From positions 1 through 64,000 of the forward strand of contig NZ_AFIG01000003.1 in NCBI RefSeq assembly GCF_000214595.1: a stretch of 64,000 bases of DNA, in the 5' to 3' direction. Positions 1-9,343 of the stretch are shown here, in pieces (position 1 is the stretch's first letter; each line of letters opens with the position of its first letter). Below the pieces are notes generated by a model. The model was not told the origin of the DNA. It made no database searches and saw only the letters and a program-made list of their open reading frames with translations. Position numbers and translations under genes: made by a program. This DNA is from Methylophaga thalassica MP (GTDB taxonomy: Bacteria; Pseudomonadota; Gammaproteobacteria; Nitrosococcales; Methylophagaceae).

Positions 1-38
1 CCCAACGTAAGTACCCACACAAATTACTTGATACTATT

Positions 39-50
39 TTGTTAAAGAGC
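39..50 (-). promoter_or_regulatory. boxA antitermination element of an rRNA operon leader
   Basis: Read on the minus strand this is GCTCTTTAACAA, the classical boxA of gammaproteobacterial rrn leaders. The minus-strand sequence that follows, down to base 1 (AAGTAATTTGTGTGGG), resembles the conserved stretch that precedes 16S rRNA in Pseudomonas and E. coli. In the known system boxA binds NusB/NusE to make RNA polymerase resistant to Rho termination. The 16S gene itself must lie beyond the left edge, transcribed leftward. Confidence 0.85.
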
Positions 51-87
51 GTTTGTTGCTGGTGTTTCCTGCAACAAAGAAGCGAGA

Positions 88-115
88 ATTATACAGCTCT
101 CTGCCTGACTGTCAA
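88..115 (-). promoter_or_regulatory. rrn promoter (proximal, P2-like)
   Basis: On the minus strand a consensus -35 TTGACA (110-115) is separated by 16 bp from a consensus -10 TATAAT (88-93). It points toward the boxA element at 39-50, so it is the promoter nearest to the off-window rRNA operon. Both hexamers are perfect sigma-70 matches. Confidence 0.85.
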
Positions 116-207
116 CTTAATTTTTTACATTTTTTGAAACTGTAAACCTTAAGCCAAATGCCAATTCAACTAGCCTTTTCAGGCTCCCTCATCAGCAAGA
201 GGGGCGC

Positions 208-235
208 ATTCTACAGCGTATTGACGCTGGGTCAA
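208..235 (-). promoter_or_regulatory. rrn promoter (distal, P1-like) with GC-rich discriminator
   Basis: On the minus strand TTGACC (230-235), a 16-bp spacer and TAGAAT (208-213) are followed at once by GCGCCCC. A GC-rich discriminator next to the -10 is typical of stringently controlled rrn P1 promoters (ppGpp/DksA sensitive, from known biology). A/T tracts at about 240-320, just upstream, could act as an UP element or Fis region (inference). The rest of 240-459, between here and the tyrS stop, shows no gene. Confidence 0.75.
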
Positions 236-459
236 CAGGAAGATTTTCCCTTTTAGACTTTTTATTACCTAGCTGTTTGAATCTATATGTTTTTTTATTT
301 TCTTAAATTCAAATAGCTGTGAAAACATTCATTTTCTAGCTGCTTGAATGCTGCTTGTTCCGGTCAGAAAATCTTGTTATAGCCGTATTTGATTGTATTG
401 AACAAATCAAAACTGACTTTCTGTGTGAACTCGATACTGGAGTTCGGCTCATTCCAAAC

Positions 460-1656
460 TTACTTTAGAATGACCCAAGCAATTTTTTTCTTACCGGCTT
501 GTATTAGATATTTGCCTGCGCAGAGCTGTAAACTAGGCTCAACTATATCCCACTCCACTTTCACACGCCCATTATTAAGCATATCTTTCGCTTGGGCTGA
601 ATTGGCAACCAGGTTGGCTTTATTTATAACAGCACCGATGGCTAGCTCAGTTTGTCCTTCCAATGAAATTTCGATTTCAGGTGTCCCCTCTGGCACTTCA
701 CCGTCAGTGATAACATTGCCAGCCCCCTTATGAGCAGTGGCTGCGGCTTCTTCACCATGAAAGCGAGCGACTATTTCTCTTGCCAGCTCAATCTTGACAT
801 CACGGGGGTTAGCTCCGTTGTCTACGCTAGCCTTCAGTTTTTCAATTTCTTTTATAGATTTAAATGACAGTAGCTCATACCAGCGCCACATCAGTGAGTC
901 AGGGATAGAGACTATCTTTTGAAACATAGTACCTGGTGCTTCGGTAATACCCACATAGTTTCCTAGAGACTTAGACATTTTCTTAATGCCATCCAAGCCT
1001 TCTAATAATGGTGTCATGATAACGACTTGTGAGTCTTGTCCTTCGGCCTTTTGTAATTCGCGCCCCATTAATAGGTTAAATTTCTGATCTGTCCCGCCAA
1101 GTTCAACATCAGCTTTTAACGCAACAGAGTCATAACCCTGTACTAAAGGATAAAGAAATTCGTGAATTGAAATTGATTGATTCGCTTTAAAGCGTTTTTT
1201 GAAATCATCTCGTTCTAACATCCGAGCCACACTTAACTTTCCTGCTAACTTAATCATGAAGTCAGCACCTTTTTCTTTAAACCACTCGGAATTAAAACGT
1301 ATTTCTGTTTTGGTCGGGTCTAGAATTTTAAAGACTTGTTCTTTATAAGTTTTAGCGTTCTCTTCAATTTCTTCGGCAGTGAGTGGCGGACGAGTAGCAC
1401 TTTTCCCCGTTGGGTCGCCAATAAGCCCGGTAAAGTCACCAATCAAAAAGATGACGGTGTGTCCCATCTGTTGAAATTGACGCATTTTATTGAGAAGAAC
1501 CGTATGTCCAAGATGCAAATCAGGTGCAGTGGGATCAAAACCTGCCTTTATCCTTAAGGGTTTTCCTGTGGAGAGTTTTTCAATAAGCTCGCTTTCAACT
1601 AAAATTTCTTCCGCACCACGACGAATCTCAAGCATCGCCTCATCTACAGGGATCAT
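460..1656 (-). CDS. tyrS: tyrosine--tRNA ligase
   Basis: Charges tRNA-Tyr with tyrosine in the cytoplasm. The 398-residue protein has the class I signature HLGH at residues 48-51 and a KMSKS loop near residue 228. The KMSKS form places it in the TyrZ/Pseudomonas-like branch rather than the E. coli TyrS branch, which has KFGKT. The last 60 or so residues look like an S4 RNA-binding domain ending in [10 protein letters not shown]. The ATG at 1656 gives the expected family N-terminus. It lies directly upstream of an rRNA operon leader on the same strand and divergent from the M23 peptidase gene. The same order (rRNA, tyrZ, peptidase, anmK) is known in Pseudomonas aeruginosa. Confidence 0.97.
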   Translation of the reverse strand: MIPVDEAMLEIRRGAEEILVESELIEKLSTGKPLRIKAGFDPTAPDLHLGHTVLLNKMRQFQQMGHTVIFLIGDFTGLIGDPTGKSATRPPLTAEEIEENAKTYKEQVFKILDPTKTEIRFNSEWFKEKGADFMIKLAGKLSVARMLERDDFKKRFKANQSISIHEFLYPLVQGYDSVALKADVELGGTDQKFNLLMGRELQKAEGQDSQVVIMTPLLEGLDGIKKMSKSLGNYVGITEAPGTMFQKIVSIPDSLMWRWYELLSFKSIKEIEKLKASVDNGANPRDVKIELAREIVARFHGEEAAATAHKGAGNVITDGEVPEGTPEIEISLEGQTELAIGAVINKANLVANSAQAKDMLNNGRVKVEWDIVEPSLQLCAGKYLIQAGKKKIAWVILK

Positions 1657-1788
1657 TTACAGCACTCCAAGTTCTTGTGTTTTAAGTGGTCGGCAATATT
1701 ATCACAACAGACATAAAATAAGGGGTTCCAATTCTGATCATTTATTGAGAGAATTGGGAGAATTTATAATTTTACCAAGAGTTTGCAT

Positions 1789-3375
1789 ATGAAACGTAAT
1801 AGACTTTTGAACTCCCCAGCAAAGTCAAAACTGTTCTCAAGTGAAAAAAAGTTCTATGGCAAACGTCATCATTACATAGCCTTATCAATTGCAAGCGTGA
1901 TCGGTGTATTTGTCACCAGCATGGTTCTGGCGACCAGCACCCCAGTCAGCACTGATACTAAATCGCAAACAATTAACCTTCCAGGCCAGATTGGTGCTGA
2001 ACATACGGCAAACTCTGATGATTCATCAAAACAGTCTGTTCAATTAAGTCTGGCAACACCTGAACAACCAACTGTCAATAATCCACAAACTGAATTAGTT
2101 GATATTCCTGACTCTAGCGATCTTGGTGTTGCAGAAACTGCACAGCTTGAACGCATTAATTTAGAAGAATCTCAACAGGAAGAACAGTCTGTATCAGCTA
2201 CTACAGATGAGAGAGTTAATATGGCAGCCTCGACTGAAGAAGCGGTTGATCCTTCCATAGCAGAATGGAAGCAAGTGACCGTTAAGTCTGGTGACAATCT
2301 ATCACTCATTTTTCCTAAAGTGGGTTTATCAGCACGCGATGTCTATAACGTTGCACAAACTGGAAAATCTATTAAACCTTTACTCAATCTTAAACCAGGT
2401 CAGGAATTACACTTCGGCCTAACTAAAGATGAAGAAGGACAAACCCAACTTAAGCAACTTGATCTGATTTTTAGTCCTATCAAAAAATTAGAATTAGTGG
2501 CCACTGAAGATGGCTATAAGGCTGAAATACTTACAAAAGAAACCGATAAACGCCAAAAACAAGTATTTGGTGAAATTGAATCGTCATTATTCGGTTCAGG
2601 TTTACAGGCGGGTCTATCAGATAAACTCGTGATGGAATTAGCCCATATTTTTGGTTGGGATATCGACTTTGCTCTTGACTTGCGTCAGGGAGATAGTTTC
2701 AAAGTGATTTTCGAAGAAGATTATCTTGATGGGAAAAAATTTGATGACGGTGATATCTTAGCCGCTGAATTTACAAACCGAGGCAAAACATTCCGAGCTG
2801 TTCGTTACACAGACAGCGAAGGCAATACACATTACTTTACTCCTCAGGGTGAAAGTATGAGAAAAACCTTCACCAGAACACCCGTGCACTTTAGCCGTAT
2901 CAGTTCTGTCTTTAATCCTAATAGAAAACATCCTGTATTAAAAACGAACAGACCACATCGTGGTGTTGATTATGCTGCACCGACAGGCACCCCTATCTTG
3001 GCAACAGGTGATGGCAAGGTCGATTTTATTGGAAATAAAGGTGGTTATGGTCGTGTAATTATCTTATCTCACGGCGGTAAATACACAACACTCTACGGCC
3101 ACATGTCAAAATTCAAATCAGGTTTAAAACGAGGCCAACGTGTTAAACAAGGACAAGTCATTGGTTATGTCGGTATGAGTGGTCTGGCTACAGGTCCACA
3201 TTTACATTATGAATTCCGTATCAATGGTGTGCATCATAATCCATTAACCGTGGCGCTGCCAAAAGCTGAACCGCTGAACGCAAAATACATGGCAGATTTC
3301 AAACAAAAGTCTCAACCACTGCTTGTGCAACTGGATTCATTAAAAGTCCCAACATTGGCACTTAACAAAAACTAA
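1789..3375 (+). CDS. M23 family cell-wall metallopeptidase with OapA/LysM-like domain
   Basis: Predicted periplasmic, membrane-anchored murein endopeptidase of the MepM/YebA type. From the ATG at 1789 it has 528 residues. A basic N-terminus precedes one membrane segment (about 27-48), followed by an acidic Q/E/S-rich linker. A LysM/OapA-like peptidoglycan-binding stretch follows (about 160-215, VKSGDNLSLIF), and then a C-terminal LytM domain with the zinc motifs HRGVD (about 389) and HLHYE (about 470), so it should be active. A TTG two codons upstream could extend the frame; ATG is preferred. It is 5 bp from anmK, and the two form a peptidoglycan turnover pair: the enzyme cuts cross-links and anmK recycles the resulting anhydro-sugar. 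Confidence 0.92.
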   Translation: MKRNRLLNSPAKSKLFSSEKKFYGKRHHYIALSIASVIGVFVTSMVLATSTPVSTDTKSQTINLPGQIGAEHTANSDDSSKQSVQLSLATPEQPTVNNPQTELVDIPDSSDLGVAETAQLERINLEESQQEEQSVSATTDERVNMAASTEEAVDPSIAEWKQVTVKSGDNLSLIFPKVGLSARDVYNVAQTGKSIKPLLNLKPGQELHFGLTKDEEGQTQLKQLDLIFSPIKKLELVATEDGYKAEILTKETDKRQKQVFGEIESSLFGSGLQAGLSDKLVMELAHIFGWDIDFALDLRQGDSFKVIFEEDYLDGKKFDDGDILAAEFTNRGKTFRAVRYTDSEGNTHYFTPQGESMRKTFTRTPVHFSRISSVFNPNRKHPVLKTNRPHRGVDYAAPTGTPILATGDGKVDFIGNKGGYGRVIILSHGGKYTTLYGHMSKFKSGLKRGQRVKQGQVIGYVGMSGLATGPHLHYEFRINGVHHNPLTVALPKAEPLNAKYMADFKQKSQPLLVQLDSLKVPTLALNKN

Positions 3376-3380
3376 AATAT

Positions 3381-4502
3381 ATGAGTCTATATATTGGTGT
3401 GATGTCTGGCACCAGTCTTGATGGTATTGATGTATCTATCACTGACTTCAATGATCAGCAGATACGTTTGATTGCTGCTGAGACTTACCCATTCAGTAAT
3501 CAGTTAAGAAGAGATCTGCATCAACTAATTAGTTCAGCCAGAACTCACTTACAACAATTGGGGCAAATTGATATTGCCTTAGGCCATGAATATAGCCAGG
3601 CAATCAATCAGCTTCTGAATGAAACACAAATAGCTGCAAACAGTATTACAGCGATAGGCTGTCATGGACAGACTATTTTCCATGCACCAGAAGCTCAATA
3701 TCCATTTAGTATGCAAATAGGCAATGCAAATGTTATTGCTGAGAAAACAGGGATAACGACTGTCGCAGACTTCCGTCAACGGGACATGGTTCTTGGTGGT
3801 CAGGGAGCACCATTAGTTCCAGCATTTCACCAAGCACTTTTTCACTCTGATGATGAAAACAGAGTCATTGCAAACATCGGGGGTATTGGTAATATCACCA
3901 TTTTGCCAAAAGATAAAAATAAAGCCGTTTCTGGCTTTGATACAGGCCCCGGAAACGTACTGCTGGATGAATGGTATCAGCAACACCACTTGGCATTATA
4001 TGATGCTAATGGCGACTGGGCTCGAGACGGTATCATTGATGAACAACTGTTGGAAACGCTCATGGCAGATGGTTTTTTTCAACAGCCTATACCCAAAAGT
4101 ACAGGTCGAGAATACTTCAATTTAAAATGGCTGAGTAATATTCTGGCAAATATTGATAAACCTATTCCAGCGAAAGATATTCAAAAGACCTTATTGGAAA
4201 TGACAGCTCGTTCAATAAGTGATGCCATCATTAATTATGCTGATAATACGGATGCCGTCTTTGTCTGTGGCGGTGGCTCACATAATCAAGTTTTGATGGA
4301 TGCCTTACGCAAGAACCTATCAGGTGTCAGAGTCGATACGACATCCAGTCTAGGACTTGCACCCGACTGGGTTGAAGCATGTGCCTTTGCTTGGTTAGCC
4401 ATGCGAACGCTGTCTCATGCTTCAGGTAACTTGCCTGCCGTCACTGGTGCAGAAAAGTTAAGTCTTCTTGGCGCAATCTACCCATCTAACATCGCTTCAT
4501 AA
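3381..4502 (+). CDS. anmK: anhydro-N-acetylmuramic acid kinase
   Basis: Phosphorylates and opens 1,6-anhydro-MurNAc released by lytic transglycosylases, yielding MurNAc-6-phosphate for cell-wall recycling. The 373-residue protein has the N-terminal signature GVMSGTSLDGIDVS (residues 6-19), a DTGPGN nucleotide-binding motif in the middle and CGGGSHN near the C-terminus. All are typical of the ASKHA-fold AnmK family, and the length is normal. It starts 5 bp after the M23 peptidase gene, so the two are probably co-transcribed. Its last 25 bp overlap the 3' end of the convergent GcvH-like gene. Confidence 0.97.
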   Translation: MSLYIGVMSGTSLDGIDVSITDFNDQQIRLIAAETYPFSNQLRRDLHQLISSARTHLQQLGQIDIALGHEYSQAINQLLNETQIAANSITAIGCHGQTIFHAPEAQYPFSMQIGNANVIAEKTGITTVADFRQRDMVLGGQGAPLVPAFHQALFHSDDENRVIANIGGIGNITILPKDKNKAVSGFDTGPGNVLLDEWYQQHHLALYDANGDWARDGIIDEQLLETLMADGFFQQPIPKSTGREYFNLKWLSNILANIDKPIPAKDIQKTLLEMTARSISDAIINYADNTDAVFVCGGGSHNQVLMDALRKNLSGVRVDTTSSLGLAPDWVEACAFAWLAMRTLSHASGNLPAVTGAEKLSLLGAIYPSNIAS

Positions 4503-4867
4503 GCTGCCAGAGACATTAGTGTTTCAGGCAAATGAGTTATATCACTCACATTCATCTGGCATAACCAGCCAGTATCAAATGGATCTTGGTTAATTAATTG
4601 TGGTGTATCTGTTAATGGCAGATTGACTGCAGTTACTACGCCAGTCAGCAGAGAATAAAACTCTGTCGCTGACTTCATTGATTCAATAACAAATAAGCTA
4701 TCGCCTATATAGTAATTTTGCCCAATTACCGGTAAATGTACATGAGTAATATCGCCAAGTTGATCCTGCAAAAACTCACTGATCCCCAGTCTTAGTTCAT
4801 TTCCGCCATCGAGTGGAGTCAACCATATATGCTGTGATGAGAAAAAGCGTTGATTAACATCGACCAT
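4478..4867 (-). CDS. GcvH-like lipoyl-carrier protein, stand-alone
   Basis: A 129-residue homologue of the glycine cleavage H-protein. The diagnostic stretch IESMKSATEFYS contains a lysine (K65) in the position normally lipoylated (canonical ESVKA), and the family's C-terminal pattern QDPFDTGWL is present. No gcvT or gcvP is nearby. Instead it is the last gene of the glgC-GH57-malQ unit and overlaps the malQ end by 14 bp. Possible roles are an H-protein supplied from a separate locus, or a lipoyl-relay or moonlighting H-like protein as described in other bacteria. The family call is solid; the role is open. It also overlaps anmK by 25 bp tail to tail. Confidence 0.85.
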   Translation of the reverse strand: MVDVNQRFFSSQHIWLTPLDGGNELRLGISEFLQDQLGDITHVHLPVIGQNYYIGDSLFVIESMKSATEFYSLLTGVVTAVNLPLTDTPQLINQDPFDTGWLCQMNVSDITHLPETLMSLAAYEAMLDG

Positions 4868-6302
4868 ACAAACTGTTCAGCGATTTTAACCTTTGTGAAA
4901 TTTCGGGACTAAACATATCCCAATTAAACTGCCAAAGCCAGTTACCCATCATTGTTCCTGGTACATTCATTCTATGTTTACCATCTAGGGACAGGATATC
5001 TTGCAATGGTAAGATCGCTAACTCTGATACCGAACGTAAGGCAGAGCGAATCAGTAGCCATGGCATAGACTCTGTTGTTTCCCCGAAGTAGGCCTGAATA
5101 TGAGCTTTAGTGTGCTCATCAAGCTGCTGATACCAGCCCAGAGTGGTATTGTTATCATGTGTGCCAGTATAAGTCACACTGTCTTCACATTGCTGGTGTG
5201 GCAGATAGGGATTTGAAGCATCACCACCAAAGGCAAATTGAAGAATTTTCATGCCTGGCATTCCATATTTTTCCCGAAGCTTAGTTACTTCTTCGGTAAT
5301 AATGCCTAAATCTTCCGCGACTAAAGGTAGCTCACCAAAATAGTCTAATAATTCATCAAATAACTGCTCACCGGGTGCAGGCTTCCATTCACCATCTACT
5401 GCCGTTTCACATGTTGCAGGAATTTCCCAACAAGCCTCAAACCCTCGGAAATGATCAATTCTGATTAAGTCAAAAAGTGCGAGCTGTGTTTTTAACCGAC
5501 GTTTCCACCAATCAAAATCCTGTTGAATGTGATGTTGCCATTCATACAATGGATTACCCCAGCGCTGGCCTGTTTCAGAAAAATAATCAGGGGGAACCCC
5601 TGCAACCCGGGTAGAAGCCCCTTGCTCATCCAAGGTAAATAATAATGGCTCTGCCCAAACATCAGCACTATCATGGGCTACAAAGATAGGCATATCGCCA
5701 AATAACTTGACACCTTTCTTATTCGCATATTCTCGTAGTTGCTGCCACTGAGTGAAAAACACATATTGCTCGAAGCGACGAATCATCAATGCTTCATCGC
5801 GTTCCTGTCTAACTTTATTTAACGCGTCAGGATGCCGTTCACGGAGTTCCTGTGGCCAGTCAAACCAGGCGCGAGCCTGATTGAGATGACGAATTTCACG
5901 AAACAGCACATAATCATCAAGCCAATACTGCTGTTCACTACAAAACGAAATAAACTGCTGCTTATCTTCCTCAGAAGCATTTTTCAGAAACTGACGATAT
6001 GCCGTAGCCATTAAGCGCGACATTTTGGCGTCATTTAGTTTTGTCGGTTCCGCCCAGCTTTGCGATTTTAATGTCTCACGGCAAATAAACCGGTTATTAC
6101 CCGCATGAGCAGACAAACACTGATATGGTGAGCCATCTTCGTGCGTTGGGCCAAGTGGTAACATCTGCCAGACAGTGCCGCCAGAAGCACAGAGAAAATC
6201 AATGAATTTAAAGGCATCTGCTCCGAGATTACCCGAAGGTAAGCTCGTTATATGTAAAAGGATGCCGCTTCGCCGCTTATTGAATACTTTTGCTTGATTC
6301 AC
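4854..6302 (-). CDS. malQ: 4-alpha-glucanotransferase (amylomaltase, GH77)
   Basis: Transfers alpha-1,4-glucan segments between maltodextrins in the cytoplasm. The 482-residue protein has the GH77 markers GVPPDYFSETGQRWGNP, the nucleophile region IRIDHFRGF, the acid/base region VAEDLG and THDNNTTLGWY. The start is GTG at 6302, with GGAAG about 8 nt upstream and the GH57 stop just before it. The shorter length than E. coli MalQ (about 690) is normal for plant- and cyanobacteria-type amylomaltases. It sits in a unit with glgC and GH57, so it likely remodels glucans during storage-glycogen synthesis or breakdown. Confidence 0.95.
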   Translation of the reverse strand: MNQAKVFNKRRSGILLHITSLPSGNLGADAFKFIDFLCASGGTVWQMLPLGPTHEDGSPYQCLSAHAGNNRFICRETLKSQSWAEPTKLNDAKMSRLMATAYRQFLKNASEEDKQQFISFCSEQQYWLDDYVLFREIRHLNQARAWFDWPQELRERHPDALNKVRQERDEALMIRRFEQYVFFTQWQQLREYANKKGVKLFGDMPIFVAHDSADVWAEPLLFTLDEQGASTRVAGVPPDYFSETGQRWGNPLYEWQHHIQQDFDWWKRRLKTQLALFDLIRIDHFRGFEACWEIPATCETAVDGEWKPAPGEQLFDELLDYFGELPLVAEDLGIITEEVTKLREKYGMPGMKILQFAFGGDASNPYLPHQQCEDSVTYTGTHDNNTTLGWYQQLDEHTKAHIQAYFGETTESMPWLLIRSALRSVSELAILPLQDILSLDGKHRMNVPGTMMGNWLWQFNWDMFSPEISQRLKSLNSLYGRC

Positions 6303-6305
6303 TAG

Positions 6306-7988
6306 TTAACTTCCACGCCTCATTGTTCCCGACTGTTCCACACCAGCGCCACCATGAGAAACTACTTCAGATAATTTTTGCGGGACAACCTCACCTAACA
6401 TTTGATACAGGTTAGACAAATGCAGACGATACAAACGCTCAAAATCACTCACACTATCAGCTGAGTTATAGTCGCCAAACCACCAGAACCAGTCTGAGCC
6501 TTCACAAATGGCTAGTTGCCTTTCAAGTGCCAGTTGCATTTCTGGCTCAAACTCTTTGCTTGCCATCACCTTATCAAAGGTTTTTTTCGCATCACTCAAT
6601 AAGTCCCAGGCTCGGTTCTTGTCTTTATCGCCTATCCAGGTGGAGTAAGAACCATAAACCCAGCTCCCACCGACCATTTTAGGCAACTCGGCAGCTTGAA
6701 CCCCATTCTCAAGACATTCAGTGAATGTGGTAAGTTCGATATCAGGATGCTCAGACAAGGTTCGATACAAACTCTGTAGAAAATAATAGCCATTGTATGA
6801 GTAATATTCCCAGGCATTTTCTCCATCCAAAATCACAGAAATGACCCGGTCATCATCCCCCTCGGTATTGGCTTTAATATTGAGGATATGATGGACGAAA
6901 TCATTGACAGCATCATCAGCCCCCCATTTTGTATAGGTAAAACCAATCATATCCGAGAGACCGTCGTCTCTGTAAAAGCAGACCGGTGACGTGCCAGGTA
7001 ATTTATATGGTTTATGAATGCTTGCGTCAGTCATGTCAGAAAGTTTTAAACTATTTCTGAGCACATTTTCACCTGTGGCAGCCCATGTGAAGCCATGTTT
7101 AGCAATCAGTTTTAATGCCGCTTCTGAAACAGCACCTTCTGAAGGCCAACAGCCTTTAGGTGTAAAACCAAAAAAGGATTTAAAGACTTTTATCCCCTCT
7201 TCCATATGCCAGTGGGCACGCTGCTCTCCTCCCGGGTAATGGGTTTCAAGCGGTAGTTCAGCATCAGGCATCGCCTCATGAGCTGAATTGATATCAAGTA
7301 ATAACGGGATGATGGGATGTGCATATGGCGTCACTGATAACTCAACACGTCCTGTTTCAGCAAGGCGGCGATAACGCGGTATCAAATCTTTTAACAGCTC
7401 ACCAATAACAATCATCAACTGACGCCTGTCATGAAATGTGTAATGTCTGCCTTTTTTCATTAAAGCCTGAATGCGGACATCGCTGCGTCTGACTGACTCA
7501 GCCATCCAGACTAAGTGATACCAGACCAGCATATCGATCATAAACTGATCATTCACATAATTGAGACGCTCAGGGTCGTTGAGAAGCCAACGCGCCATTT
7601 TGACAAGTTTGGCGAAATGCGGAAATGGCTGGATTAATTTTTCATCATTTGCGCGTAAACAGGCATTAATTAATGTTTTACGCTCTTCGGCGTGAACTGG
7701 CTGCACAGGAGAATCGAGGGCAATCAGTAGTGGATCTTTTAACCTACCAGTACCTTTAAATCGCCCTTGCAACTGCTCATTATAGTCAGCAAGTTGCTCC
7801 AATAATGTCGGCGCAAAATTGACGACAGCTTTAGCACCAGCCACATTCTCCAAGTGCCACGCCATATCGACGTAATCCTTAATGGCATGAAGATATGTCC
7901 ATGGCAACTGATACAGTCCGCCCATAGGCTCACTGTATTGAGGCTGGTGCATATGCCAGCAAAGTACCACTTTTATTTTATCTGACAT
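6306..7988 (-). CDS. glycoside hydrolase family 57 (alpha-amylase / branching-type)
   Basis: A 560-residue cytoplasmic GH57 protein. It opens with [15 protein letters not shown], the typical conserved region 1 (HxHQP). The nucleophile glutamate is in [10 protein letters not shown] and the acid/base region is [11 protein letters not shown]. No signal peptide is seen, so it acts on intracellular alpha-glucan. GH57 members include alpha-amylases, amylopullulanases, 4-alpha-glucanotransferases and branching enzymes, and motifs alone do not separate these here. Because glgB is a separate gene next door, a hydrolase or amylopullulanase role is more likely. Its start overlaps the glgC end by 11 bp, and malQ follows 3 bp after its stop, which indicates one operon. 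Confidence 0.9.
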   Translation of the reverse strand: MSDKIKVVLCWHMHQPQYSEPMGGLYQLPWTYLHAIKDYVDMAWHLENVAGAKAVVNFAPTLLEQLADYNEQLQGRFKGTGRLKDPLLIALDSPVQPVHAEERKTLINACLRANDEKLIQPFPHFAKLVKMARWLLNDPERLNYVNDQFMIDMLVWYHLVWMAESVRRSDVRIQALMKKGRHYTFHDRRQLMIVIGELLKDLIPRYRRLAETGRVELSVTPYAHPIIPLLLDINSAHEAMPDAELPLETHYPGGEQRAHWHMEEGIKVFKSFFGFTPKGCWPSEGAVSEAALKLIAKHGFTWAATGENVLRNSLKLSDMTDASIHKPYKLPGTSPVCFYRDDGLSDMIGFTYTKWGADDAVNDFVHHILNIKANTEGDDDRVISVILDGENAWEYYSYNGYYFLQSLYRTLSEHPDIELTTFTECLENGVQAAELPKMVGGSWVYGSYSTWIGDKDKNRAWDLLSDAKKTFDKVMASKEFEPEMQLALERQLAICEGSDWFWWFGDYNSADSVSDFERLYRLHLSNLYQMLGEVVPQKLSEVVSHGGAGVEQSGTMRRGS

Positions 7989-9246
7989 AACGATAATTTT
8001 GTCCTAACATTTCAGGTGTGACTAAAACCACGCCGTTTGGAGAGACGTAATAACGTTTTGCATCTTGTTCCGGATCTTCACCAATCACCGTACCTTCTGG
8101 AATAACGCAGCCTTTATCAATAACCACACGTTTAAGTACTGAGTGACGACCAATTGTCACATCTGGTAAAACGACGCTGTCTTCAACCAATGAGTAACTG
8201 TGTACCTCAACATTCGAAAATAAAACAGAGTGGCGCACAGTCGAGCCAGAAATGATACAACCTCCAGATACCATTGAATCGACAGCCATCCCTCTTCGGT
8301 CATCGTCATCAAACACAAATTTAGCCGGTGGCTGTTGCGCCTGATGTGTCCAGATAGGCCAATCATCGTCATACAGGTTCAACTCAGGTGTCACACCAAT
8401 CAGTTCCAGGTTGGCAGACCAAAAAGCATCAATAGTCCCTACATCACGCCAATAGCCAGGGTCATTGCCCTGCACATCTTTATATGGAAAAGCAACGACT
8501 TTATAGTTTTTAATCAGATTGGGAATAATATCGTGCCCAAAATCATGAGTCGAAGTGCGTGTATCGGCATCCTTGATTAACTGTTCATATAAAAATGCGG
8601 CATTAAAAACATAAATGCCCATCGAAGCCAGCGCCACATCTTCGCGGCCCAAAATAGGGGTTGGTTCATCAGGTTTTTCATTAAACGCCACGATGCGTCT
8701 GTTTGCATCTACCGACATCACTCCCAGTGACTTGGCTTCTTCAATCGGTACTTCAATGCAGCCAATTGTCATATCCGCGTTTTGAGCAACATGCTCAGCT
8801 AGCATATCACCATAATCCATTTTATAAATATGATCACCGGCCAGTATCAGAACATATTCCGGACCATGGTTTCTCAGGATATCGATATTTTGATAGACCG
8901 CATCAGCCGTGCCGGCATACCAGCCTCTCTCATTACGCTGTGATGCTGGTAGTAATTCGACAAATTCACCCAGTGCGCCTCGCATAAAGCCCCACCCCTG
9001 CTGAACATGCCTGATTAAAGAGTGAGCCTTGTACTGAGTGAGAATTCCCACACGCCGAATACCTGAGTTAACACAATTAGACAGAGGAAAATCAATAATT
9101 CTGAATTTACCACCAAATGGTACGGCGGGTTTAGCACGCCAATCCGTCAGTTGTTTAAGCCGAGAACCACGACCGCCGGCTAAAATTAAAGCCAAGGTAT
9201 CACGGGTAAGACGACTGACAAAACGGGTACTATTGTTTTCACTCAT
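7978..9246 (-). CDS. glgC: glucose-1-phosphate adenylyltransferase
   Basis: Makes ADP-glucose from ATP and glucose-1-phosphate, the committed step of bacterial glycogen synthesis. With the start at the ATG at 9246 (SD-like GGAG about 10 nt upstream) it has 422 residues, matching E. coli GlgC. The frame stays open upstream to 9324 but that part lacks family sequence. Visible are the pyrophosphorylase loop AGGRGSRL (about residues 23-30), GTADAVYQN, the [11 protein letters not shown] substrate loop and a C-terminal left-handed beta-helix region. It is the first gene of glgC-GH57-malQ-gcvH-like and is divergent from glgB across about 97 bp. Confidence 0.97.
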   Translation of the reverse strand: MSENNSTRFVSRLTRDTLALILAGGRGSRLKQLTDWRAKPAVPFGGKFRIIDFPLSNCVNSGIRRVGILTQYKAHSLIRHVQQGWGFMRGALGEFVELLPASQRNERGWYAGTADAVYQNIDILRNHGPEYVLILAGDHIYKMDYGDMLAEHVAQNADMTIGCIEVPIEEAKSLGVMSVDANRRIVAFNEKPDEPTPILGREDVALASMGIYVFNAAFLYEQLIKDADTRTSTHDFGHDIIPNLIKNYKVVAFPYKDVQGNDPGYWRDVGTIDAFWSANLELIGVTPELNLYDDDWPIWTHQAQQPPAKFVFDDDDRRGMAVDSMVSGGCIISGSTVRHSVLFSNVEVHSYSLVEDSVVLPDVTIGRHSVLKRVVIDKGCVIPEGTVIGEDPEQDAKRYYVSPNGVVLVTPEMLGQNYRYVR

Positions 9247-9343
9247 AGATGAATTCTCCGGCAAAAAACCTATTATTTGTGCTGTAATATTGTTAGCCTG
9301 CCATAAGCAAGCATTGAACAGCAATTAAAATTTACAGGACAGT

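Noticed and set aside
427-445. Hairpin after tyrS as terminator
   Set aside because: GAACTC/GAGTTC forms a short stem but no U tract follows on the tyrS strand. Transcription may read into the rrn leader region.
389-733. Plus-strand open frame of 114 codons over the tyrS end
   Set aside because: It lies antisense to the tyrS C-terminal coding region and the rrn leader, has no ribosome site and no recognisable sequence.
9247-9324. Extended GlgC N-terminus
   Set aside because: The extra 26 residues precede a family-typical start and fall in the promoter region shared with glgB. A Shine-Dalgarno is found for the ATG at 9246 only.
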